From Terriglobia bacterium (GTDB lineage Bacteria; Acidobacteriota; Terriglobia; UBA7540): a stretch of DNA of 10,359 bases. The stretch is from positions 1-10,359 of the forward strand of contig JAIQGB010000134.1 of the NCBI GenBank assembly GCA_020072905.1. Reading direction: 5' to 3'. Shown here piece by piece: positions 1 to 6,075 of this stretch. Numbering within the stretch: position 1 is the stretch's first letter; the number at the start of each line of letters is the position of its first letter. The translations under genes and the position numbers were made by a program. The notes beneath the pieces are model-generated. The model was not told the origin of the DNA and did no database searches. It saw nothing but the letters and a program-made list of their open reading frames with translations.

Positions 1-182
1 TCGATTTTCACGCCCGATCACCTCCTTGTCGTGGGAGGCGTCAGCGCGGCACCGGCAATCGAAGCCCGAGACAATCCGACTGCACCTCTACGACTCAGTA
101 CTCGACCGGGAACAGTGCATACCGTGGGCCAGGGTGGCGTGCGGCCCGGGCGCCGTCGTAACCAGCTGCGGCGCATACGGTT

Positions 183-214
183 GGGCCCCGCGACGAAACG
201 CCGCCGCGGGGCCC
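183..214. repeat. 10-bp GC-rich hairpin upstream of the acetyltransferase gene
   Basis: GGGCCCCGCG at 183-192 is perfectly complementary to CGCGGGGCCC at 205-214 with a 12-base loop. It ends 67 bases before the acetyltransferase start. No T-tract follows on the + strand, so it is not a textbook intrinsic terminator. It could end an upstream transcript, act as an attenuator, or stabilise an mRNA. No gene is supported in positions 1-281: the open frames there have no recognisable domain. Confidence 0.4.
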
Positions 215-281
215 CGTTACGCCATGAGCCCGCCTGGAGCGCGGCACCCTTGGAAGCGATTCCCGTTGGTATCTGCGAGGC

Positions 282-1178
282 GTGGAAACGCTGCTGGCGG
301 AGCAGATCTGCTGCGCCGTGCGGTTCGACCTGCGGCGTCGCGGCCAGCCGACTCCTGCCAACATCGAAGACTGCGCCGGGAAGCAGCTCGAGGAGCTATT
401 CAGCCAATTGCCGGAGTTGAGCCGGTTGCTCGCTTCCGACATCGAAGCGGCCTTCCACAACGACCCGGCCGCCCCCAGCCCCGAGGAGATCCTGCTCAGC
501 TATCCTTGCACTGAGGCGATCAGCGTGCAGCGCCTGGCGCACCGGCTCTACCTTCTCGAGGTGCCGTTCATTCCCCGCATGATGACGGAGGTAGCGCACA
601 ACCACACGGGAATCGACATTCATCCCGGCGCCGCCATCGGCGAATCATTTTTCATCGACCATGGTACGGGCGTGGTGATCGGTGAAACCGCCACCATCGG
701 CCACAAGGTTACGCTCTATCACGGCGTAACGCTCGGCGCCTTCAATCCGCTCATCAAGGACGAAACCGGCGAGCCGCGGCGGGGGCAAACCAACAAGCGC
801 CACCCGGATTTGGAGGACCACGTCACGGTGTATCCGAACGCGACGATCCTGGGCGGCGACACGCGCATCGGTCATCACAGCATTGTTGGCGGCAACGTCT
901 GGCTGACTCACAGCGTGGCGCCTTACAGCAAGGTGACGCTCAATGGGTCAGCTCAAGCTGAAGGAAGCCAAGGTCCTCGTGGTGGGGACCGGAGGACTTG
1001 GTTAGCCCATCAGCATTTACCTCGCGGCGGCGGGGGTAGGGAAGCTGGGCTTGATAGACTCCGACGTCGTCGAGGCATCGAACCTCCAACGCCAAATCCT
1101 GCATGGGACGAGAGACGTGGGGCGACTCAAGGTCGATTCCGCGCGCGACACGCTGCGGGAAATCAACCCCCTCGTTGA
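282..1178 (+). CDS. cysE: serine O-acetyltransferase, with an aberrant C-terminal extension
   Basis: This enzyme acetylates L-serine with acetyl-CoA to give O-acetylserine, the substrate of cysteine synthase in the cytoplasm. Residues 40-100 form the helical N-domain (DIEAAFHNDPAA, then YPCTEAISVQRLAHRLY). Residues 110-220 form the left-handed hexapeptide-repeat domain. Expected catalytic residues are present: D112 in GIDIHPGA, D126-H127 in FFIDHGTG, and H174 in KRHP. GTG at 282 is the only usual start codon after the upstream in-frame stop at 224-226, with GAGG just before it. EpsC-type relatives of about 310 residues carry roughly 70 more N-terminal residues, so the N-domain looks short. 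Homology ends at SVAPYSKVTL near 941. Residues after about 220 are the downstream moeB-like sequence read in the wrong frame, ending at TGA 1176. The native C-terminus was probably lost with part of the next gene. The family call is firm; whether the product is active is uncertain. Confidence 0.85.
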   Translation: METLLAEQICCAVRFDLRRRGQPTPANIEDCAGKQLEELFSQLPELSRLLASDIEAAFHNDPAAPSPEEILLSYPCTEAISVQRLAHRLYLLEVPFIPRMMTEVAHNHTGIDIHPGAAIGESFFIDHGTGVVIGETATIGHKVTLYHGVTLGAFNPLIKDETGEPRRGQTNKRHPDLEDHVTVYPNATILGGDTRIGHHSIVGGNVWLTHSVAPYSKVTLNGSAQAEGSQGPRGGDRRTWLAHQHLPRGGGGREAGLDRLRRRRGIEPPTPNPAWDERRGATQGRFRARHAAGNQPPR

Positions 1179-1998
1179 GGTCGAAGCTTATAACGCACTC
1201 TTGTCCCGCACGAACGTGCTCGAGATCATCCCCCACTACGATATCGTGGTCGACGGGACAGACAACGTACCCCCGCGCTATCTGCTCAGCGATGCCTGCG
1301 TGCTGCTCGGCAAGCCCTTCGTCCACGGAAGCATTTTTCGTTTCCAGGGACAGGTCGCGGTTCTTTGCACGAAGGACGGTCCGTGCTTTCGCTGCGCGTT
1401 TCCCGCGCCGCCACCGCCGGAAATCGTGCAGAAGATCGCCGTGGGCGGAGTCATCGGCGTGCAGCCGGGAATCATCGGTTGCCTGCAGGCGCTGGAGGTC
1501 ATCAAGCTGATCGTCGGGAAGGGCAAACCCCTTATCGGTCGGCTGCTGGTCTTCGACGGGGTCAACATGAGGTTCCGAGAGGTGCGCCTGCAGAAGGACC
1601 CCGATTGCTTGGCGTGCGGGGCTCATGCCACGATCACGCGCGATTTGCCGGATTACGAGGCCTTCTGCGGCCTTCGTCCTCAAGCGGCATCACCGGCGCC
1701 AAAGGCCGAAATCATACCGAACGAGCTGGCAGGTCTCCTGCGCGAAACGAAGCCGCTGGTGCTGCTTGATGTCCGTGAGCCTGCGGAATATACGGATTCG
1801 CACATTCCCGGGGCACGCTCCATCCCTCTCGCCGAGTTGCTTTTTCACGTGCACGAGTTCACCTGGGCCGATGACATCGTCGTCTACAGTGGCGCCGACA
1901 CGCGCGCCCAGCAAGCCGCCGAGCGCCTGCGTAAATTCAAGTTCCGGCGTACACGCGTGCTCACGGGCGGCTTCCAGTCGTGGCTGAAGGCCGCGTAG
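943..1998 (+). pseudogene. moeB: MoeB/ThiF-type adenylyltransferase-rhodanese fusion, disrupted
   Basis: Intact relatives adenylate the C-terminal glycine of a small sulfur-carrier protein (MoaD, ThiS or CysO type) and help sulfurate it. Reading from 943 gives GQLKLKEAKVLVVGTGGLG, then TAG at 1003-1005 exactly where the usual serine of GxGGLGS lies, then PISIYLAAAGVGKLG in the same frame to TAA at 1996. The E1 core is otherwise well kept: IDSDVVEASNLQRQ, VDGTDNVPPRYLLSD, and zinc-ligand pairs CFRC (1384-1395) and CLAC (1606-1617). The rhodanese domain spans about 1718-1995. The roughly 20 residues that normally precede GQ (the RYSRH region) are absent. The usual E1 cysteine of the PSCAE-type loop is Ile (1435-1437), and the rhodanese cysteine is Ser (AGT, 1888-1890). 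A late start at TTG 1051 would lack the nucleotide-binding loop. A sequencing error at TAG alone would not explain the other defects. Its position beside the acetyltransferase suggests a former CysO-like cysteine pathway cluster. Confidence 0.8.
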
Positions 1999-2216
1999 CG
2001 ATTCGAGGTCCAATCTCTACATTCCTGCACAGAGTCGTCGAACCGGTCAGTTTCCCAGACGCCGACTTCGCAGTCAATCGACCGCCGACGTCAGGGGAGG
2101 GCGTCCAATGCGCTGGGGTAATTTCCGGAGGAGTGGCGATCCGGGAATTTAGGACGATCTGTCAATTCAGCGCGGTTTTCACGTCGAACATCTGCGTTGT
2201 AGTCTGAGGGGTCCGC

Positions 2217-2243
2217 TTGAAGTGAATGCCCTTGTGGTATATT
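2217..2243 (+). promoter_or_regulatory. possible promoter for the DUF1801 gene, leaderless arrangement
   Basis: TATATT at 2238-2243 lies seven bases before the ATG at 2250. TTGAAG at 2217-2222 is a possible -35 with a short 15-base spacer. Transcription would begin at or next to the start codon, which fits the absence of a Shine-Dalgarno sequence there. The remaining spacer (1999-2216) shows no gene. Confidence 0.3.
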
Positions 2244-2249
2244 TCCAGT

Positions 2250-2660
2250 ATGAAAAAAGCGAAATCCGGTGATCGCGGTTCGGCCGCGATGGGCGACGCC
2301 ATTCCGAAGAGCGTGGACGAATACCTTGCAGGCATCCCGGAGCCGGCCCGCAGCACATTGCAGAGGGTTCGCGCGGCGATTCGGTCCGCTGTGCCGCCGG
2401 AGACCACGGAGGCCATTTGGTATCGGATTCCCACGTTCAAGTACAAAGGGCCGCTGGTGGCGTTCGCCGCGTTTTCAAACCATTGCAGTTTTTTCCCTAT
2501 GAGTTCCTCTCTGATCGAGGCGTTCAAGAACGAACTCAAGGGCTTCCCCACATCCAAAGGCACCATCCGCTTCCCTGTGGACAAGCCTCTCGCGGCCGCT
2601 CTTGTGAAGAAGCTGGTAAAGGCGCGGATCGCGCAGAACGAGCAGAAGAAGCGGCGTTGA
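2250..2660 (+). CDS. DUF1801 (YdhG-like) domain protein
   Basis: This is a 136-residue cytoplasmic protein of the DUF1801/YdhG family. The family is small and poorly characterised; some members are described as iron-chaperone-like, which the sequence does not test. Family signatures are in order: VDEYLAGIPEPARSTLQRVR (22-41), the proline-rich turn VPPETTEAIWYRIPTFKYKG (48-67), AFAAFSNHCSFFP (71-83), and TSKGTIRFPVDKPLAAALV (101-119). The basic tail ends KKRR. Length is normal for the family. ATG 2250 fits the domain boundary. An in-frame ATG at 2226 would add eight residues and has no better ribosome site, and ATG 2289 would trim the basic N-terminus. No operon partner is visible: 342 bases separate it from the peroxiredoxin gene, which has its own promoter. 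Confidence 0.85.
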   Translation: MKKAKSGDRGSAAMGDAIPKSVDEYLAGIPEPARSTLQRVRAAIRSAVPPETTEAIWYRIPTFKYKGPLVAFAAFSNHCSFFPMSSSLIEAFKNELKGFPTSKGTIRFPVDKPLAAALVKKLVKARIAQNEQKKRR

Positions 2661-2669
2661 TCGGGCTGC

Positions 2670-2695
2670 CTTCGAGACCAGGTAATGACTCGAAG
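2670..2695. terminator. weak hairpin just after the DUF1801 gene
   Basis: CTTCGAG (2670-2676) and CTCGAAG (2689-2695) form a 7-bp stem with a 12-base loop, ten bases after the stop codon. No T-tract follows, so intrinsic termination is doubtful. Confidence 0.25.
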
Positions 2696-2856
2696 ACGGT
2701 CGGGTGGCCCCCGTTGCTCGCCGAAAGTCGCCCAGCGTTTGCCGATCGCACTGCGAATGGTTTGCAGGATACTTGGAATAAACCTTGTCATTTTTGAAGA
2801 GCGGGGCGTCACCGGCGTGTATTTCGCCCTCTTCGGAAGCCCACCCTGCCTCAGCT

Positions 2857-2885
2857 TTGCGGAGAGCGCGACTTTCGCATAGAAT
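2857..2885 (+). promoter_or_regulatory. sigma70-type promoter for the peroxiredoxin gene
   Basis: TTGCGG (2857-2862) and TAGAAT (2880-2885) are separated by exactly 17 bases. They match four of six and five of six consensus positions. Transcription would start near 2892, giving a leader of about 110 bases. The rest of the 2661-3002 spacer shows no supported gene. It does contain a 10-bp inverted repeat, CGAAAGTCGC at 2722-2731 and GCGACTTTCG at 2868-2877. The right arm of that repeat lies inside the -35/-10 spacer and could be an operator half, or chance. Confidence 0.5.
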
Positions 2886-2990
2886 AGCGCCTCGCAATCG
2901 AACGGGCTTTGGTTTCGAGAAAAGAAGTCTGTGTGTATCAAGCGTGGCAGGGTTGGTAAATGCCGCGTGCGCGGATATGACGATTGCATA

Positions 2991-2996
2991 GGGAGG
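2991..2996 (+). promoter_or_regulatory. ribosome binding site of the peroxiredoxin gene
   Basis: GGGAGG lies six bases before the ATG at 3003. It is a strong anti-16S match and fixes this start. That matters because the frame is interrupted by TGA 47 codons later. Confidence 0.8.
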
Positions 2997-3002
2997 TTCC
3001 AC

Positions 3003-3485
3003 ATGGCGTTGAAATTAGGAGATGCGGCGCCCGACTTCAAGCTCGCGTCGGCGACCGGGGACAAGCAGGGCGAGTTTCAGCTTTCCGCCCACAAGGGCAA
3101 GAATGTCGTCATCTTTTTCTACGCGCTCGATTTCACCCCGGTCTGACAGAACGAGCTGTCGGCAATCCAGGCGGACCTCGCCCAGTTTGCCGACGTGAAC
3201 GCCCAGGTCGTGGGCGTCAATACGGATTCGGTTCCGTCACATATCGCTTTTCAGAAGTCACTTGGTGGGTTGAGCTATCCTCTGGCCAGTGACCGGTGGC
3301 CTTATGCCGAGACCGCCCAGGCGTACGGGATTTTCCCCGCCTCGAAGCACCCGGTCCCCTTCATCAACGACCGAGCCGTCTTCATTGTGGACAGAAACGG
3401 GAAGGTTGCTTGGGCCAAGGTTTACGAGCTCAAGCAGCAGCCCGACATTGCGGAAATTCTGGATGCCCTGAAAAAGCTTCCCTGA
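3003..3485 (+). CDS. AhpC/TSA-family peroxiredoxin with selenocysteine (UGA) at the peroxidatic position
   Basis: Peroxiredoxins reduce H2O2 and organic peroxides through a peroxidatic residue in the motif PxxxT(P/S)xxC. Here GDAAPDFKL (6-14) begins the thioredoxin fold, and VIFFYALDFTPV (36-47) leads straight to TGA at 3144-3146, codon 48. The frame then continues as QNELSAIQADLAQFADV, VVGVNTDS, YPLASD and VFIVDRNGKVAWAKVY to TGA at 3483. Relatives have PVCxNE at this point, so UGA replaces exactly the catalytic cysteine. The product would be 160 residues, normal for the family. It contains no cysteine at all, so selenocysteine would be the sole redox residue and recycling would need an external thiol. 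Selenocysteine peroxiredoxins (PrxU) are known, for example in Eubacterium acidaminophilum. A promoter and strong ribosome site precede the gene, and a candidate SECIS hairpin follows the UGA. Gene callers would split this into a 47-residue stub plus a late-start fragment at 3195. A TGC-to-TGA error or mutation is the alternative but is less likely, as the rest is intact. Confidence 0.9.
3155..3186 (+). promoter_or_regulatory. candidate bacterial SECIS element
   Basis: Downstream of the UGA, GGCG (3170-3173) and CGCC (3179-3182) close a five-base loop GACCT beginning with G, 27 bases after the UGA. A lower helix, GCTG (3155-3158) with CAGT (3183-3186), stacks directly beneath it with an 11-base bulge on the 5' side. 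A short apical stem, a G at the start of the loop and this distance fit the general description of bacterial SECIS elements read by SelB. The structure was found by eye, and other foldings of this GC-rich coding sequence are possible. Confidence 0.45.
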
Positions 3486-3515
3486 CGTTCAAGCGTCGGT
3501 GGTGCGCGGCAGGCT

Positions 3516-3788
3516 ATGAACCTTGCGGCAGGCGTCAAACGCTATCTCGAAGTGGCCGGGGGGTTTGACCGGCCGCTGCATCTTTCGCAGTTCGAGCTCC
3601 CCAAAGCCGAGGTCGAGAAGCTCGTCTCAGCCTGGGACGAGGACTACCAGATCAGCCGGTACATGCTGCTCTCGCGCGAAAGGGAAGAGGAACTGGCGGC
3701 ATTTCCTCCCGATCAGCGCGTCTTCCTTATCAACGGTTTCGAGTGCACCCACCTGACGTTCCACCCGGACATTCAAAAGTTGGTATGA
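3516..3788 (+). CDS. small protein of unknown function next to the peroxiredoxin
   Basis: No family is recognised for this 90-residue product. It is soluble and acidic in the middle (AEVEKLVSAWDEDYQ, then REREEEL), with a likely helix over 29-62. A C-terminal part runs RVFLINGFECTHLTFHPDI and contains the only cysteine (C77) beside two histidines (H79, H83). There is no signal peptide or membrane segment. It starts 30 bases after the peroxiredoxin stop on the same strand with no promoter in between, so the two are probably co-transcribed. ATG 3516 is the first start, and its ribosome site is weak (GGCAGG). GC-ending codons and termination just before a strong hairpin support a real gene. A role as redox partner of the selenoprotein is possible from position only. 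Confidence 0.7.
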   Translation: MNLAAGVKRYLEVAGGFDRPLHLSQFELPKAEVEKLVSAWDEDYQISRYMLLSREREEELAAFPPDQRVFLINGFECTHLTFHPDIQKLV

Positions 3789-3808
3789 CGAGACGGAGAG
3801 AAAGTATG

Positions 3809-3837
3809 AGCCGGCCCCCTTCCGGCGAGGGCCGGCT
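3809..3837. terminator. bidirectional hairpin between convergent genes
   Basis: AGCCGGCCC (3809-3817) pairs with GGGCCGGCT (3829-3837), a perfect 9-bp GC-rich stem with an 11-base loop. It lies between the + strand stop at 3788 and the - strand stop at 3874. That is where a shared terminator would sit, but T-tracts are poor on both sides. Confidence 0.55.
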
Positions 3838-3873
3838 GTCCTTCGTCCAAAGTCGCGCCATGGTGGGCGGCGG

Positions 3874-4308
3874 TCAATAGCCGCACGGGCAGTTGCACAT
3901 GCCGCCGCGAGCCATGCGTCCGGCTCCTCTCCCCGGGCGTCCGCCGCCGGGGCCGCCGCCGCGCATGCCCATGCCTGCCGGGGGAGGAACGGCCACTCCG
4001 GCAGAGCGGAGCGAGCGCCGCAGCTTCCGGTACTCAGCGCGGTCACGGACGAGATGATCCTGCGCCGCATCGGTCTGATCGCTGTCCCAACCGTATTGCG
4101 TGATCGCCGCGTGCATGGCGTCACGATCTTTTTGGAACTGCTGACCAAGCTTCGTGAGTTCGTCGAGCTGTTTCTGTTGTTCGGCAGCGACTTGCGACGC
4201 CGACTGTGGATCGGGTAAGGGTGATTGCGCACCGGCTACCGCCCACCCGACGACGAGTATTGCGCCGCCGAGTATGGCTGTCAGTTTCCACGTCAAAGGT
4301 CGGATCAT
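3874..4308 (-). CDS. exported helical protein with Gly/Met/Arg-rich tail and CxCxC C-terminus
   Basis: This 144-residue protein belongs to no family I can name. Residues 1-28 are a clear signal peptide: basic MIRPLTWK, a hydrophobic core TAILGGAILVVGWAV, and AGA before the probable cleavage site. Residues 37-103 are charged and glutamine-rich, with coiled-coil character (AAEQQKQLDELTKLGQQFQK and DHLVRDRAEYRKLRRSLRS). This loosely recalls periplasmic Spy/CpxP-like helical proteins, but no LTxxQ motif is seen. Residues 112-137 are Gly/Arg/Met-rich (MGMRGGG, GRMARGGM). The protein ends CNCPCGY with cysteines at 138, 140 and 142. The tail looks suited to binding a soft metal such as copper, which is inference. 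GAGGAGA lies about seven bases before ATG 4308 and fixes the start; a longer frame to 4371 would bury the signal peptide. The gene is transcribed alone, convergent with the peroxiredoxin block. Confidence 0.8.
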   Translation of the reverse strand: MIRPLTWKLTAILGGAILVVGWAVAGAQSPLPDPQSASQVAAEQQKQLDELTKLGQQFQKDRDAMHAAITQYGWDSDQTDAAQDHLVRDRAEYRKLRRSLRSAGVAVPPPAGMGMRGGGPGGGRPGRGAGRMARGGMCNCPCGY

Positions 4309-4381
4309 TGTCTGTTCTCCTCTCGATATTTCAGGATGAGGCATTTGCGGTCTTGCGCCCGCGACCGTCACACTTCAGGGG

Positions 4382-4447
4382 CTAGTGCGGTCCACGTCCG
4401 CCGCCGCCCCCGCTTTGTTGCCCGCCCGAGGAACCCGCGCCGGACAT
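4382..4447 (-). CDS. possible 21-residue Gly-rich micro-ORF
   Basis: An ATG at 4447 opens a 21-codon frame rich in Gly, Ser and Gln that ends ...GGRGPH and TAG at 4382. It lies between a possible promoter (4504-4529) and the CxCxC-protein gene. It has no Shine-Dalgarno sequence, and an in-frame stop lies six codons upstream. It could be a leader peptide, or a degraded copy of a Gly-rich tail like that of the neighbouring gene. Nothing else in 4309-4667 looks coding. Confidence 0.2.
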   Translation of the reverse strand: MSGAGSSGGQQSGGGGGRGPH

Positions 4448-4503
4448 CCCGCGGCGCGTCCTACCCTAAGAACACGGTGAGGAGAGAACAGTTGCGGCGA
4501 CAA

Positions 4504-4529
4504 AATGTACGGGTGGAGGAGGATGTCAA
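4504..4529 (-). promoter_or_regulatory. possible promoter upstream of the CxCxC-protein gene
   Basis: On the - strand a perfect TTGACA (4529-4524) is followed by TACATT (4509-4504). The spacer is only 14 bases, shorter than the usual 16-18, so the -10 assignment is weak. It would give a leader of about 190 bases that includes the Gly-rich micro-ORF. Confidence 0.3.
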
Positions 4530-4667
4530 GCGGATGGGTGCAAGGTGGCTTGGTAGGGGCGAGGCGTTGTGTGGCGGCAATTGTCGGCGGCCGGCGGGAT
4601 CGCCGAGGGAGAGGCTTGCTCCAGCGTCATTCCCAGAAGTGCGCAGAGTCTGTGGTTGTTTCAGCAG

Positions 4668-5057
4668 TTACAGAGCGCCACCGGCAAGGCTGAAAGCAAG
4701 TACGGCGAGGACAATTAGAGTGACGATGACGTACAAACGGTCGCGCTCCATGGTAAAGGCGAAAACCGAGAAGGCCACACGCGCCAAAGGCGTGGCGAGC
4801 AAGATCAGAAGTCCAAGCTGAATGATGCCGCGCCCTTGCAGTCTGACGGCCTCTGCGAGGACGCCAGAAGGCGTGCGCAGGTCTGTCGGCTCCCCGCGGA
4901 ACACAGCGTAGTGTGGGGCCGCGGATCCGTGGCGAACCAGAAAGATTCCTCCCCCCACCAGCACCACCGCAGCGGCGAGCAGGACTCCCGCCCGGAGCAG
5001 GTTGCCGATGATTACCTCTACTCGATGATCGGTCCATCCGATGGAGCGATGGGTCAC
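4668..5057 (-). CDS. DUF1634 family membrane protein
   Basis: This 129-residue protein has three membrane helices at about 19-41, 79-101 and 107-128. A small extracytoplasmic stretch (RHGSAAPHYAVFRGEPTDL, 42-60) and the family-like segment RTPSGVLAEAVRLQGRGIIQLGLLILLATP precede helix 2. DUF1634 proteins commonly accompany TauE/SafE exporters, and that is the case here: the gene begins one base after the exporter stop. The start is GTG 5057, with GGGAGG about seven bases upstream inside the exporter's last codons, so the two are almost certainly translationally coupled. The function is unknown; it is probably an accessory subunit of the anion exporter in the inner membrane. Confidence 0.9.
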   Translation of the reverse strand: MTHRSIGWTDHRVEVIIGNLLRAGVLLAAAVVLVGGGIFLVRHGSAAPHYAVFRGEPTDLRTPSGVLAEAVRLQGRGIIQLGLLILLATPLARVAFSVFAFTMERDRLYVIVTLIVLAVLAFSLAGGAL

Positions 5058-5058
5058 C

Positions 5059-5895
5059 TTAAAGCCTCCCGGAAAGACCGTGATAGATCATTTCAATCGC
5101 CAAGACGCCGACGACCACGCCGAAGACCAGTCGTAGGACGCGGGTTCGCGCCCCGCTCAGGACCCGCGCCCCTAGGATCGAGCCCGCGAGGACGCCCAGC
5201 ATGACCGGCATAGCGAGCCCCGGGTCGATATATCCGCGCCGCAAGTAAACGCCCGCGCTGGCTGCGGCGGTCACGCCAATCATGAAGTTGCTGGTGGTGG
5301 TCGAAACTTTGAAGGGTAGTCGCATCGCCCGGTCCATGGCGATGACCTTGAGCGCCCCGGAGCCGATGCCGAGCAAGCCAGAAAGCGCGCCGGCGCCGAA
5401 CATCAGCCCGAATCCCGCCGGGACGGCGTGGACGTGGTAGCTCTTCGGCCCGTCGGGAGTCGGGTAGCTGGAATCCATGCGGAGGAGCGTGGCGAGCCGG
5501 TCAGGCTGGCTGACGGCCGCCGGCTCGGGAACGCCCCGGCTGGACACGTACGCGGAGTAGAGCAGCACAATCCCGAAGATCACTGCGATCGTGGTCGTGG
5601 GGAGTCTGGTGGCCAACGAAGCACCGACCACGGCGCCCACGGTGGTGGCAATTTCGAGGAACATTCCGATCCGGATATTGGAGAACCCTTCCTTCACGTA
5701 GGCGGCGGCGGCTCCCGAGGAGGTCGCAATCACCGACACCAACGTGGCGCCCACGGCGTAGCGAATATCGATGCCAAACGCCAGCGTTAGGAGAGGGGTG
5801 ATGATGATTCCCCCTCCCAGGCCCGTCAGCGCCCCCAAGAACCCCGCGACCAGTGAGCCCACCCAGATCAGAAGGGTCAGTTCGAGCGTGTTCAA
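5059..5895 (-). CDS. TauE/SafE family sulfite or organic-anion exporter
   Basis: This polytopic inner-membrane protein of 278 residues shows the family's two internally repeated halves, each opening with a Gly-rich motif: GALTGLGGGIIITPLLTLAF (21-40) and GALSGLLGIGSGALKVIAMD (169-188). A hydrophilic linker (119-156) lies between the halves. Family members export sulfite, sulfoacetate or related anions; the substrate cannot be told from sequence. Start choice: the open frame extends to 6009, but those extra 38 residues are Pro/Arg-rich and uncharacteristic. TTG at 5895 gives NTLELTLLIWVGS directly, with GGAG seven bases upstream and an extended -10 promoter about 33 bases upstream. An ATG at 5902 is out of frame. 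It forms an operon with DUF1634. Sulfite export could relate to the sulfur genes at the left end, but that is inference. Confidence 0.9.
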   Translation of the reverse strand: MNTLELTLLIWVGSLVAGFLGALTGLGGGIIITPLLTLAFGIDIRYAVGATLVSVIATSSGAAAAYVKEGFSNIRIGMFLEIATTVGAVVGASLATRLPTTTIAVIFGIVLLYSAYVSSRGVPEPAAVSQPDRLATLLRMDSSYPTPDGPKSYHVHAVPAGFGLMFGAGALSGLLGIGSGALKVIAMDRAMRLPFKVSTTTSNFMIGVTAAASAGVYLRRGYIDPGLAMPVMLGVLAGSILGARVLSGARTRVLRLVFGVVVGVLAIEMIYHGLSGRL

Positions 5896-5927
5896 GCAGC
5901 ATCTCCGCAGAGCCGGAGTGAGCCGCG

Positions 5928-5936
5928 ATTCTAGCA
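5928..5936 (-). promoter_or_regulatory. extended -10 promoter of the TauE-DUF1634 operon
   Basis: Read on the - strand, TGCTAGAAT matches the extended -10 pattern (TGn followed by a TATAAT-like hexamer, five of six). No good -35 is present, as is usual for this class. Transcription would start near 5921, giving a leader of about 26 bases before the TTG start at 5895. This supports the shorter protein. Confidence 0.5.
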
Positions 5937-6075
5937 CCACGCCGGGGCAGAAGTCACAGGGGTGTTTGGGGCCCGGGGAAGGGTCGCCTCCGCCGCGTGG
6001 ATGGACCACAGGGCGCCCACGGGCGAGATGGACCGTCGAGAGAGCTCGGTCCGATCGCAGGGGGGCAGCTTGTGG

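Noticed and set aside
115..216. T-box-like leader before the acetyltransferase gene (AGGGTGGCGTGCGG near 131, then a GC hairpin)
   Set aside because: The core lacks the ACCGCG part, the TGGC bulge does not suit tRNA-Cys, no convincing stem I was found, and no T-tract follows the hairpin.
1003..1005. TAG in the MoeB-like gene as a recoded sense codon
   Set aside because: The position normally holds serine, no recoding signal is visible, and the gene has other independent defects.
2162..3064. Long - strand open frame of 300 codons
   Set aside because: It runs antisense to the DUF1801 gene and the peroxiredoxin promoter, with no recognisable motif.
3003..3146. Reading the peroxiredoxin as a truncated 47-residue gene plus a separate late-start gene at 3195
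   Set aside because: The frame, motif spacing and total length match one peroxiredoxin, and the stop falls exactly on the catalytic residue.
4225..4821. Arg-rich + strand open frame of 198 codons
   Set aside because: It lies antisense to the signal-peptide gene and DUF1634, and its composition is typical of shadow frames in GC-rich DNA.
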